Positions 4,744-13,489 of a stretch of DNA of 13,489 bases are shown here, piece by piece. The notes beneath the pieces are model-generated. The model had not been told where the DNA came from, made no database searches, and saw nothing but the letters and a program-made list of their open reading frames with translations. A program made the position numbers and the translations under genes. The stretch is taken from positions 1 to 13,489 of the forward strand of contig CAAGFS010000073.1 of NCBI GenBank assembly GCA_900769205.1, given 5' to 3'. How positions within the stretch are numbered: the first letter of the stretch is position 1; the number at the start of each line of letters is the position of its first letter. The stretch comes from Clostridia bacterium (lineage in GTDB: Bacteria; Bacillota; Clostridia; Christensenellales; CAG-917).

Positions 4744-7700
4744 ATGAGAACAAGAAAGCTCAAGGGGCTAACAATCGTACTTATGGCACTGCTGATCAGC
4801 ACAATGCTGTTCGGTCTCGTCGCTTGCGGTACGAAGGACACGGGAAGCACGACCAATCCCGTTATACCGACTCCCACACCCGAACCCGATCCGAACGAGT
4901 CGAAGGTGATGGGCTCGCAGGAAGCGTGGAATATGCTCAAATCCGCCGCTCTTGCAACCGTCGGCGACAAAGACAGCAGATACATAAACTTCGACACGAC
5001 GTTCGTGCTCGGCTTCAACAAAGACGCGTACGATTCGCTTGTGACCATGCGCTTTGCAGGCCGCGTCGATACGCAGGCAACCGCGTCTTACGACACCAGC
5101 GAGATTATGATCGAAGTCAGACAGTTCAAAGGCGAGGAACTTGCCGGAAAGACGCTTGACAACGCCACCGTTTGCGCGATGTCGTCGAGCGGACAGGGCA
5201 AACTGCTTTTGGGCATGTATTATTACGAAGGCAAGCTCGTCACCGACGTGCGCGGCATCAAAAAGGGTGAAGGAGTCCACGTCACGTGGACGGACAACAT
5301 CGACATGGGCGCGCTTGTGACCACCTTCTCGCAGTGTCTTGAAGAGCTCAACCTTTCTTCCGTGATATTCGACACTCTGATGGGCTACGACATCGGCGGA
5401 CTCGTAAAGAGCCTCGTCAACATGGATTTGGTTTCTCTCACCGTCGAGCAGCTCATCGTCAACATACTTTTCGGCGCAAGCAGAAGCAAACTGGTTGATT
5501 TCGGCAACGGTCATCAAGTGCTTCAGATCCCTTGCGATCTCGGTCTTATCGTCAGCATAATACCGCTCGTTCAAGGTCTTATCCCCGACAATATCATCGG
5601 ACTCGTCAAATCCGCGATCGGGCTTGACCTCGGCAAACTCGGAGCTCTTGCGGGCATGGCTTTGTATCTCGAAGCGGACATCAAAGACGGCGCGCTCAAC
5701 GGCATCAAGTTTGACGTGGACACCAACTTCAACTCCTACGGCATCGAAGGACTCCAGGAAAAATACGGCGTATTCCAGTCCGAAGTCGGATTCACTCTGG
5801 GATATGCGAAAGCGGACTTTGCCGCGTCGCCCGACGTTGACGTGGTCGGCACGCTCAAAAACCGCGACCAATACAACGTTCCCATCGCCGAAGGCGACAC
5901 CGAAACGGAATCTCTTTACGACAAAGTCGCCACGAGCGAACACAAGTATTCTTTCCTTACCCTTGACGGAAAGATTACGCTTTCTCTCGATTTTGCACAA
6001 AAAACCGTGACCGTCAACGACGTCATCGGTTCTTTCGGCACTCTCATCTCCAATCTCATCACCAACAACATAAGCGAAGATATGCTTGCAGCGCTTGCGC
6101 CTCTGTTTGAAAAGGATATAGATTTCGCAAAAGGCAGGGTGGAATTGTCCATCGTCCTTCAAGGCGTCATCAACACCAAAGACCCCGCAAAGACGAGAAT
6201 CGCTCTCGAAGTGCGCGGTAGAAACGAAGCAAAACGCATCACGGCTTACTACGACGGCGCAAGAGAAGGCTTGTATCTCGACGCAAGCGGTATGCTCGGC
6301 GATCGCGGCACGAAGTTCAAAATCGACGACATAAACGTCAACGAACTTATCAACGACCTTGCCGACAAGCTCTTTGCGACGATAAAGGGCGCAATTGACG
6401 GCAACGCCGCCGCGGCTTCCCAATACAATCAGCTCGTTCAGGACGCGGACATCGTGGTTCAACACCGCGCCGAAGCATCCGCGGACGGCGATACGACGGA
6501 CGTTATGGGACTTATTTCCGCCATTCTCGACCAGATCGACGTCACGATGGACGGCAATATCTTCAACATAATGCAAATCAAGGTGGACATCACGCAGGCA
6601 ATTCTCGACAGCATATTCTCGCTTGCGTTCACCGGCGATCTCGCGGGAGCAAAGATTCCCGTCACCAACGCCGGACTCGTCTATAAAAACAACGGAGCTC
6701 AACAGACCAAGACGATTGACATCTCTGCGGATCTCGGCGTGGACGGAGCGCATCCGCTCGTCGGCGCGGGGCTTGGAATAAGCCTGTTGTTCGGCACGAT
6801 TGCGGACGAAGTGAGCTTCAACAAGAACTTCACCGATCTCGAAGCGGAACTCAACGCAAATCCCGCGGCGTATCTGCCCATACTCAAAAACGGACAACTC
6901 AACTCCGATTTGTTGCACGTCAATCTTGCCACCGGGCTTTCCGTTGACGTTGAAACGCTCAAAGGCGCGCTTGCTCAACTCAAAGTGGATTTGCCCGATA
7001 TGGAACTCGGCAGTTCGTTCAAGGGCATACTTATCGAATTGCTCGTCGAACTTGGCAACATCGACGGCGGACTTGATCTGAACGTCAGCGCGGATCTCGA
7101 CCTTTCGGGCGGATTCAACGTGGCTTCGTTGCTCAATTCCACCGCAATGATCACCCTGACGAAGAAGACGAACGGCGAAAAAGTCGTTGCGCTCTATTTG
7201 CAGGACGGATGGCTCTTTGCCGATCTTGACGTGCTTTGCGTCAGCATCGACAAGATAAAAGTCAATATCAACGAATTGCTCACGGCGTTCGGCGTCGATC
7301 TGACGGGACAAGGAGGGACGACTGCTTCCGCACTCACCGCCGAAGGCGAGAGCGAAGGCGGATTTGATCTCACGAGCGTGCTCGGCTTCGTCGCGGGCAT
7401 CATAGACGGAGTCAATATCGGCAACAACGCAATCGAAGTGACGCTCGTTTCGGGACTGTTCGATCAGGTTCTCAAACTTCTCAACATCGACGGCGTGTCC
7501 ATCACCTTTGAAAACTCCGATTTCAACGGCGGTATCCGCATTGCGCTCAACGACGGGCTCGATCTCACTCAATTCGAACTCGGCGTGTTTATGGCAATCG
7601 GCAACAACGTCAACCTTGACGCTTCGCTCAACGGACTTTCCGTCGGTCTGAAAGACAGCTGCATCAATTATCTCGACGAGTCGGGTGAAAACGCCGATCA

Positions 7701-10700
7701 ATACGTCGAAATACTCGAATATCCCTTCCTTGCGCTCGACCTTACTCTCGGCATCGACTTCGAAGCGGACGAAGGCGCGACGGAACTCGTGTTCGGAAAG
7801 GGCACGCACTGGTACGACGAAAGCACGGCTACGTTCGTGGCAATCAAGGACCGCGCCGTCCCGATGGGCTATGCGGGCAAACTGTTCTATTTCGACTCCG
7901 CAACCGGCACGTACAAGGAAGAAAACATAAAGAAAACCACGATTGCGTTCGATTCGAGGATGAACATCAACTACGAATTGCGCGTTGCCGGACAACTTGA
8001 CCTTGCTCCTATCGTGGACTATCTGCTCGGCGCTTCCGGCATCAACACAAGAGGCAACGTCAGTGAACTTATGATCGAGTTGACGGGCAAGAAGTTCGAT
8101 TCCGAACGTTCCGTCCTTCTCGGCATCTACTACACGGGCGGTGCGCTCTACATCGACGCAAGCAACTTCGGTCTCGGCAAAGTGAAAGCGGATATCGACA
8201 TATACGAGATTATCCTTTCCTTGCTTGCAAAAGACACGACGGTCAACATCAACGGTTCTGCGGACGCGATGTCTGCCGAAGACGCGATTGACGAAGGCAA
8301 AAAGGCGCTTGCGCTCACTCTCATCGCATCTCTCACGTCGGACGCGTTCAAGATTCAGATTGCCGAAGGTCTTGCTTCCGTGGTGTATCAGCTTCTCGGT
8401 CTCGACGCCTACGACATCTCCGCATGGGTGGAGATTGCCTGGGCAAATCTCATTGAAAATCACGACGGAAAACCCATCCGCATTCACGGCGACGTCAACA
8501 ACAATTCGGGCTTGCCTATTGCTTCCGCGGAGATTTACGCAAAAGACATTCAGCTTTCCGCGGGCGGTGAAATCGGCTACATCACGATAAGACGCGACGA
8601 AGACAGCGCTGACAACGGCAAAGTGCTTGCGGATTATCTCAACGGCGGCACGGGCGAAGTGTTCGAAGACGCTCAATTGTTCAACGCAACGGGCGACATC
8701 ACGATTCCGAGCATATATGCGGAGATAAAGGGAACCTTCTTCGTCGGCGCGGAAGCGGGCAACCACAACTGGACGGTCGGCGAGTGGATTGCAAGTTTCC
8801 TTGACGACAGCAACCCCGATCTCAACTCCTTCATCAGACAACTTCTGCTTCAATTCAGCACGCCTGTGGAAGCGGGGGCAAACATAGGTTTCCGCATTGC
8901 GCTCAACGCAAGACTCAACCCCGACGTGCCCATCGACTTTATGCAGAACGTGACGTACGTCAAATATCCCGCGACTTCTCTTGCGAACCTGGCGAATTAC
9001 TCCGAAGTGTACAAGATTTCGGGCGCGAAGTACGTTCTTCTCACCGATGAAGAGAGAGCAAACTATACGGGTGACGTATATCTGAAACAATATATAGCGG
9101 ACGGCATCGCGCTCACGGCGGTGAGTACGGACGGCTATCGCGGTGACGCGTACGTCGCAGTGGGCGACAACTATGCAAAAGTGACCGTGACGGACCAAAA
9201 CGCAACCGCTTTCGACGGCGTGCAACTTTACACGACGGCAAACTTCCTCGATCTTGCGTACATCTTGTCGCACAGCGACCTCGCAATCGAGCTTTACAAC
9301 AAGAACATCAAAGAAATCGACACTCTCACTCAGGAAGAAAAGAAAGAGAGCGTCATTCTCGCAGTGCGTCTTGCATACACGGGCGTCAACGCGCAAGGCA
9401 AGGGAGTGAGCACTCTCTACGTCGATTTGCGCAACGACTTCCACGTTGCAATCACCAACATCTCTCTCGGCGATTTGCTCGGCGGTCTGCTCACGGGCGG
9501 AACGTCAACGCAAAGCGTTGCTTCAACGAGCGCGGACGGCGGAATCATGAACGTCATCGGCAACGTGCTCAGCGGCGTCGTGTCCTATCTCGGCATCAGC
9601 GACACGGGTGTCAAAGTCAACTTTGCCGAAGCGCTCATCGCGACTTTGGTGAGTATGTTGGCGGGCAAGGAGATTTCCCCGGACGAGTTTATCAAACTCA
9701 ACTCCGACGAAAGCTACGTTGCGTTCCTGTGGAAGTACAACCTTGCGTTGCAACTCAAAATAGATCCTGCGTACATAGGTCTTGAAATATGCGACATCAA
9801 CCTTGCTCTCGGCGTTGACGACGGCGTTTTGCCCGAAGACTTCGACAAGAGCATCTACACGACGGCGGAAAATCTCGACACGCTGTCGCTCAATCTCGAT
9901 TTGCAACTCGACCTTGACATAAAGGGACAGGACGAAGAAGTTCGTATCGAAAAATACATAGACCTTCTCGTCAAAGATCTCGGACTCAAGCTCGGATTGT
10001 CCTCCGAAAACGACATTTCGTACAAGATAGGGCTTACGCTGGGCGCAAATCTCGCGCTTCACGATCCCAATTCGTCAAAGATCGTCATCGAACTCAAAAA
10101 CGTCGTTGAAGGCACCAATATTCTCGCGGTGTACGTCAGCGGACAGAAGGTTTACGTCGATCTCGGACAACTCGGTCGCAAAGCGTTCTATCTTGACAAC
10201 ACCAACCTTTGCGAAGTTGCCTGCAACGCCATTGCAAAACTTCTCGGCGACGTAAACGGCTTGTTTGGCAATTCGGGCGAAGCGCAGACCGCGGGTGAAA
10301 CCGCCGAAATGAGCGCGGACGAGAAGATGCAGATCATTCTCGACATCGCGGACGGCAAGATCGGCGTGCTCGTGATGCAAAACGTCATCGTCGGACTCGT
10401 CGCGGCGTTGACGTCGGGCGGAGAAGGCGGAACGGACGTTGCGGACATTCTCGAACAATTCGACCTCGATATATCCGTTGACGTTGATTTGCAACTCAAA
10501 CCTTCTCTTGCGATAGACGTCAATCTCGACAGCAATCTCGTTGCTCTCGGCGTCAGCGTCAAGGCAATCGACCTTGCAACCGGCAACGCAAGCGAGGCGT
10601 TCAGATCCGTTGACAAAAAAGTGTCCGAGGCAATCGTCGCAAAAGACTACGAGCTCATCACAGGCGCATACTCCGGCGACAGATACAAACAGGAAATCGT

Positions 10701-13489
10701 TGACGGCAAAGTGACCTACGTCAAAGCCGACGACGGAACCTACAAGGCGGCGGATCACTTCCAGCCCCTTACCAACGCGCATATCATCGCGGTCGATTTG
10801 AGCATGATATTCGACTTCTACGGAAGCGCGACCTACACCTATATCGACAGCGAAAGGATTTTGAGCTCCTTCTCGCCCAAGGACAGATACACCAAGAACG
10901 CACACGACAACAGATTCGTCCAGGACGACGAAGGACACTACGTGCGCGACGGTTTCACCTTCAACGATTTGATCGAAGTCCTTCTCAATATGGAACAACT
11001 TCAAGGCGTTATGGGGACGATGCTCCCGCAAATCCGCATAAACACCACCGACGAAGAAGTTTCCTTCACGATGCAACAGAACGCTTTCAGCGTGGGCGAT
11101 TTGCTCAAACGTCTCGGACTCAGCCTCGTGCTTTCCGACGTGGTTGACGACGGCTTCAAACTCGACGTCAATGCAAAACTCGACCTTGACGCAATCGGAA
11201 TGAGCGATCTTTCGGGCATCGACCTTTCCAATCTCAACCTTGACGTCAAGACCATTCTCAAAGGTCTCGAAGCGAGAATAGGCTTCGATTTCACCTACGA
11301 GGACGGCGCGGACAGCAAAGTCAAAGTGTACGTCTATCTCGTGGACGGCGTCGTGTTCGTTGACCTTAAAGGCATCGGCGGACCGCAAGTGCAGATGGAT
11401 ATGCTCGACTTGCTCGACAGACTCGGCGTCGCGTTGAGCGCAAACTCCGACGCAATGACGGCGGACGACGCCGCAAACGAAGGCGAACAGGGCGGATTTG
11501 ACGTGATCAAGATTCTCAACACCATAGTGAAGAATCTCGTCCTTGCCGCAAGACCGTGGGACGTCGATACTTCTCTCAACAGAATCGACTATCTCGGCGT
11601 GTTCGTCAGATCGAACTTTGTCAACGAGTTGCTCTCGATGCTTCTCAACACCACCATCGAGTCGGCAAACAGCGTGCTTGACGAAACTCAAAGCGGAATA
11701 TTCCTTTATCCGTCGTCCGACACGTTTGCCAAGTACGGCTACGATCAGATGCTCGCTTTGCGTCTTGCGGTTGCTCTTGCAAACAAGAAAGACCCGATCA
11801 AAGACGAGAGCGGAAACGAGAAACAATACACCTGGTCGCTCGATTTGGGTGTGGACGCAAAAATCGACCTCGAATCCATTGACACTTACGAAACCTTGCT
11901 CGACATAGACGACAGACTTGATTTCATCTCGCTCGACGACTATCTCGGCAACATTCTCGCGCTTGTCAACGGCTTCTACAAAGACAGTTATCAGAAAGAA
12001 ACGACGCTTGCCGACGGCACGGTGTACTACACCTTTGCGCAAGATCCGGCAGGCGAATACGTTATGAAGTCGGGCATGTTCCGCAAGCTCAACGACGGCG
12101 AGAGCACGGAAGGCGCAACGCTCTACTCCCGCTCGTACGCAACCGTGGCGGGCGGAGTCGGCTATGCGTTGACCTACGTCGAAGATCCGGCAGGCGACTA
12201 CGTGTTTGACGAAACCAAGGACGTGTACGTGCGCAAAGACGCGTACACGGGCGCGAGCACGACCTATTATAGAAGGGAAGAGCGCGCCATCAAGAAAGTC
12301 GTTGCAGGCGTTGAAACGGAGGAAAACGAAGAGCTTGCAAATCTCGACTTCTACAGCAAGAACGGCGTACCGCAATATCAGGATCAGAACGTGTCCCTGA
12401 GCGTAAGCGGACTCATCTATTTCAATTCCAACAGCGCACAGTCGGTCAACGCGGGCGGTCTTATCAGCAATCTGTTCGGCGATATGATCATCAATCTGCA
12501 AGCGCTTTCCGCATTCAACGCGGGCATCGGATTGAGAGTGTCCGCAAACGTTGACCTTGCCGCTCTCGACCTTGCGGGCTTGTTCGGCGGCGGCTCGTTG
12601 AGCGATTTCATCGCGAACAGCGACCTTGACAAACTCGAACTTGCAATCGAGTTCGTCGCTGTTGACGAAAACGGCTACTTTGCAAAATACACCAACGGCG
12701 AGGAGAAAGTCCTCGGCGGACTCTACATCAACAACGGCACGCTCTATATCGACCTTACCGAAATCGTGTCCACTGCGGAAAACTACTCCAAGATCGACAA
12801 CTTCTTCGAGTTTGCGCAACAAGTGGTGGACAAGTTTGCAGGCAGCTCGGAGCAGGACGCGCAGACCGCAGACGATTCGACGGATCCGCAGGCAACCGTG
12901 ACGACGGCAACGAGAGACGCGCTCGTGATGCTTGCGTACAGCGATTCGCAATTCCAGATTCAAATCACGCGCGCATTGCTGGCGTTCGTGCTTGCCTCGT
13001 TTATGCCCGATCTCGGCTCGATTGAAGAAGTGTTCGACGAGTTGAGCATTTCTTTGGGCATCGACCTCGGACAGACCGTGTTCAGAAAGATCGACGATTT
13101 GCAACTCACCGATCCCGAAGAATACGCAAGATTCAAGGATCCGAGCAACGAGTATTACACCGCGTATCAATCCGACAGATACAGATACGAAGCAAATAAC
13201 GATATCTACAAAGAACTTCCGCTTGTCAAGTATCTAGTCGTCGGCGAAGATTATTATCTCGAAAGCGAAACTCTGATGTACACTTCGGACGGAGCGGACA
13301 ACTATACGCTCACAAGCGTGTACGTGCCGGGCAACACTTTCGTCAAGAAAGGCGTGCTCTACGTCCCCGTTGACGGCGAAGCGCAAGGCAAATATATCCA
13401 TCCCAACACCGATTATTACGGACTTGTCAATATCGGCGTCACGCAATACTTCAATTTGCGCAGCTTCAAGATGTACTATCAACGCGACG
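4744..13489 (+). CDS. Giant modular surface lipoprotein (3' end beyond window)
   Basis: An open frame of at least 2,915 codons, read through without a stop to the window edge. Residues 1-27 are a signal peptide ending in the lipobox L-V-A, with Cys28 as lipidation site, followed by a Thr/Pro-rich tether (about 32-54). The rest is a series of at least eight degenerate modules recognisable by a beta-hairpin signature (Y)Y-x-x-G-x-LY-[IV]-D starting near residues 159, 502, 818, 1129, 1546, 1797, 2198 and 2661. Between them lie alternating hydrophobic/polar strands (for example DISVDVDLQLK), short amphipathic helices, Ala/Thr/Ser/Asp/Glu linkers and Tyr-rich inserts. There is no catalytic motif, sortase signal or second membrane helix in the visible part, and few cysteines after Cys28. 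The family is not recognised. A loose likeness to LolA/LppX-type or repeating beta-groove lipid-binding proteins is inference only; a structural stalk or adhesin is equally possible. It has its own strong promoter and ribosome site and no neighbour in operon. Confidence 0.92.
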   Translation, partial: MRTRKLKGLTIVLMALLISTMLFGLVACGTKDTGSTTNPVIPTPTPEPDPNESKVMGSQEAWNMLKSAALATVGDKDSRYINFDTTFVLGFNKDAYDSLVTMRFAGRVDTQATASYDTSEIMIEVRQFKGEELAGKTLDNATVCAMSSSGQGKLLLGMYYYEGKLVTDVRGIKKGEGVHVTWTDNIDMGALVTTFSQCLEELNLSSVIFDTLMGYDIGGLVKSLVNMDLVSLTVEQLIVNILFGASRSKLVDFGNGHQVLQIPCDLGLIVSIIPLVQGLIPDNIIGLVKSAIGLDLGKLGALAGMALYLEADIKDGALNGIKFDVDTNFNSYGIEGLQEKYGVFQSEVGFTLGYAKADFAASPDVDVVGTLKNRDQYNVPIAEGDTETESLYDKVATSEHKYSFLTLDGKITLSLDFAQKTVTVNDVIGSFGTLISNLITNNISEDMLAALAPLFEKDIDFAKGRVELSIVLQGVINTKDPAKTRIALEVRGRNEAKRITAYYDGAREGLYLDASGMLGDRGTKFKIDDINVNELINDLADKLFATIKGAIDGNAAAASQYNQLVQDADIVVQHRAEASADGDTTDVMGLISAILDQIDVTMDGNIFNIMQIKVDITQAILDSIFSLAFTGDLAGAKIPVTNAGLVYKNNGAQQTKTIDISADLGVDGAHPLVGAGLGISLLFGTIADEVSFNKNFTDLEAELNANPAAYLPILKNGQLNSDLLHVNLATGLSVDVETLKGALAQLKVDLPDMELGSSFKGILIELLVELGNIDGGLDLNVSADLDLSGGFNVASLLNSTAMITLTKKTNGEKVVALYLQDGWLFADLDVLCVSIDKIKVNINELLTAFGVDLTGQGGTTASALTAEGESEGGFDLTSVLGFVAGIIDGVNIGNNAIEVTLVSGLFDQVLKLLNIDGVSITFENSDFNGGIRIALNDGLDLTQFELGVFMAIGNNVNLDASLNGLSVGLKDSCINYLDESGENADQYVEILEYPFLALDLTLGIDFEADEGATELVFGKGTHWYDESTATFVAIKDRAVPMGYAGKLFYFDSATGTYKEENIKKTTIAFDSRMNINYELRVAGQLDLAPIVDYLLGASGINTRGNVSELMIELTGKKFDSERSVLLGIYYTGGALYIDASNFGLGKVKADIDIYEIILSLLAKDTTVNINGSADAMSAEDAIDEGKKALALTLIASLTSDAFKIQIAEGLASVVYQLLGLDAYDISAWVEIAWANLIENHDGKPIRIHGDVNNNSGLPIASAEIYAKDIQLSAGGEIGYITIRRDEDSADNGKVLADYLNGGTGEVFEDAQLFNATGDITIPSIYAEIKGTFFVGAEAGNHNWTVGEWIASFLDDSNPDLNSFIRQLLLQFSTPVEAGANIGFRIALNARLNPDVPIDFMQNVTYVKYPATSLANLANYSEVYKISGAKYVLLTDEERANYTGDVYLKQYIADGIALTAVSTDGYRGDAYVAVGDNYAKVTVTDQNATAFDGVQLYTTANFLDLAYILSHSDLAIELYNKNIKEIDTLTQEEKKESVILAVRLAYTGVNAQGKGVSTLYVDLRNDFHVAITNISLGDLLGGLLTGGTSTQSVASTSADGGIMNVIGNVLSGVVSYLGISDTGVKVNFAEALIATLVSMLAGKEISPDEFIKLNSDESYVAFLWKYNLALQLKIDPAYIGLEICDINLALGVDDGVLPEDFDKSIYTTAENLDTLSLNLDLQLDLDIKGQDEEVRIEKYIDLLVKDLGLKLGLSSENDISYKIGLTLGANLALHDPNSSKIVIELKNVVEGTNILAVYVSGQKVYVDLGQLGRKAFYLDNTNLCEVACNAIAKLLGDVNGLFGNSGEAQTAGETAEMSADEKMQIILDIADGKIGVLVMQNVIVGLVAALTSGGEGGTDVADILEQFDLDISVDVDLQLKPSLAIDVNLDSNLVALGVSVKAIDLATGNASEAFRSVDKKVSEAIVAKDYELITGAYSGDRYKQEIVDGKVTYVKADDGTYKAADHFQPLTNAHIIAVDLSMIFDFYGSATYTYIDSERILSSFSPKDRYTKNAHDNRFVQDDEGHYVRDGFTFNDLIEVLLNMEQLQGVMGTMLPQIRINTTDEEVSFTMQQNAFSVGDLLKRLGLSLVLSDVVDDGFKLDVNAKLDLDAIGMSDLSGIDLSNLNLDVKTILKGLEARIGFDFTYEDGADSKVKVYVYLVDGVVFVDLKGIGGPQVQMDMLDLLDRLGVALSANSDAMTADDAANEGEQGGFDVIKILNTIVKNLVLAARPWDVDTSLNRIDYLGVFVRSNFVNELLSMLLNTTIESANSVLDETQSGIFLYPSSDTFAKYGYDQMLALRLAVALANKKDPIKDESGNEKQYTWSLDLGVDAKIDLESIDTYETLLDIDDRLDFISLDDYLGNILALVNGFYKDSYQKETTLADGTVYYTFAQDPAGEYVMKSGMFRKLNDGESTEGATLYSRSYATVAGGVGYALTYVEDPAGDYVFDETKDVYVRKDAYTGASTTYYRREERAIKKVVAGVETEENEELANLDFYSKNGVPQYQDQNVSLSVSGLIYFNSNSAQSVNAGGLISNLFGDMIINLQALSAFNAGIGLRVSANVDLAALDLAGLFGGGSLSDFIANSDLDKLELAIEFVAVDENGYFAKYTNGEEKVLGGLYINNGTLYIDLTEIVSTAENYSKIDNFFEFAQQVVDKFAGSSEQDAQTADDSTDPQATVTTATRDALVMLAYSDSQFQIQITRALLAFVLASFMPDLGSIEEVFDELSISLGIDLGQTVFRKIDDLQLTDPEEYARFKDPSNEYYTAYQSDRYRYEANNDIYKELPLVKYLVVGEDYYLESETLMYTSDGADNYTLTSVYVPGNTFVKKGVLYVPVDGEAQGKYIHPNTDYYGLVNIGVTQYFNLRSFKMYYQRD
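5218..12897 (+). repeat. Eight degenerate protein modules within the giant lipoprotein
   Basis: Signature positions: YYYEGKLVTDV (5218), YYDGAREGLYLDAS (6247), LYLQDGWLFADLD (7192), YYTGGALYIDAS (8128), a diverged copy ending TLYVDLR (9412-9432), YVSGQKVYVDL (10132), YLVDGVVFVDL (11335) and YINNGTLYIDL (12724). In most copies the signature is followed 10-20 residues later by a helix (INVNELINDL, VNINELLTAF, IDIYEIILSLL, LGDLLGGLL, VQMDMLDLLDRL, FFEFAQQVVDKF). From copy 2 on, a linker follows (6412, 7306, 8251, 9493, 10267, 11437, 12841). Spacing varies from about 250 to 460 residues because inserts differ. Divergence is high, so the duplications look old. Confidence 0.75.
12041..12203 (+). 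repeat. Direct repeat in the Tyr-rich insert of the giant lipoprotein
   Basis: The 22-bp segments at 12041-12062 and 12182-12203 match at 21 positions and are 141 bp (47 codons) apart. They encode QDPAGEYV and EDPAGDYV, each opening a Tyr-rich hairpin-like segment. Because the rest of the protein repeats only at the amino-acid level, this looks like a more recent in-frame duplication. Confidence 0.7.

Noticed and set aside
4768..9444. 1,558-codon open frame on the minus strand
   Set aside because: Codon-aligned shadow of the giant lipoprotein gene. It lacks a promoter, ribosome site or plausible protein composition (full of Val, Arg, His, Glu without domain structure), while the plus frame has a signal peptide, lipobox, promoter and repeated modules.
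10075..13170. 1,031-codon open frame on the minus strand (and frames at 9523-10062 and 13234-13482)
   Set aside because: Continuation of the same antisense shadow, interrupted only where the sense gene uses TCA or CTA.

Overview
The window looks like chromosomal sequence from an uncultured Clostridia-like Firmicute. The grounds are near-consensus sigma-A promoters with 17-bp spacers, AGGAGG-type ribosome sites, short K-rich lipoprotein signal peptides, and an ECF sigma factor coupled to a one-pass membrane protein. The assignment is tentative because there is no rRNA or other marker gene. I see no tRNA, CRISPR array, transposase or phage gene.

Region 1 (1-241) has no gene. It holds a palindromic intergenic repeat (77-169) and the terminator of the first gene. 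Region 2 (242-3164) is a self-contained regulatory locus. A 306-residue lipoprotein is transcribed leftward. A sigma factor (1422-1949) and a one-pass membrane protein (1946-3100, start and stop overlapping) are transcribed rightward from a sigma-A-like promoter in the shared 259-bp gap. The extracytoplasmic part of the membrane protein is a clear paralogue of the divergent lipoprotein. The likely reading is an ECF sigma/anti-sigma pair whose sensor domain resembles a lipoprotein encoded next door.

Region 3 (3131-4271) is a multi-spanning membrane protein of the DUF1624 / heparan-alpha-glucosaminide N-acetyltransferase-like group, transcribed leftward toward a terminator shared with the sigma operon. 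Its promoter lies so close to the ATG that the mRNA should be leaderless. Region 4 (4272-4743) is a noncoding gap rich in inverted repeats. It ends in a perfect TTGACA-N17-TATAAT promoter.

Region 5 (4744 to the right edge) is one uninterrupted reading frame of at least 2,915 codons with no stop in the window. It encodes a giant lipoprotein built from at least eight degenerate modules. Each module is a beta-rich part with a (Y)Y-x-x-G-x-LY-[IV]-D signature, then a short helix, then a low-complexity Ala/Thr/Ser/Asp/Glu linker, then another amphipathic beta-rich stretch. Tyr-rich hairpin-like inserts occur between some modules. The two very long frames on the opposite strand (1,558 and 1,031 codons) are shadows of this gene.

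The three secreted or surface proteins have acidic, beta-rich ectodomains and share the style of their linkers, so the window appears devoted mainly to the cell surface and to sensing it. A functional link between the sigma locus and the giant protein is not shown by the sequence.
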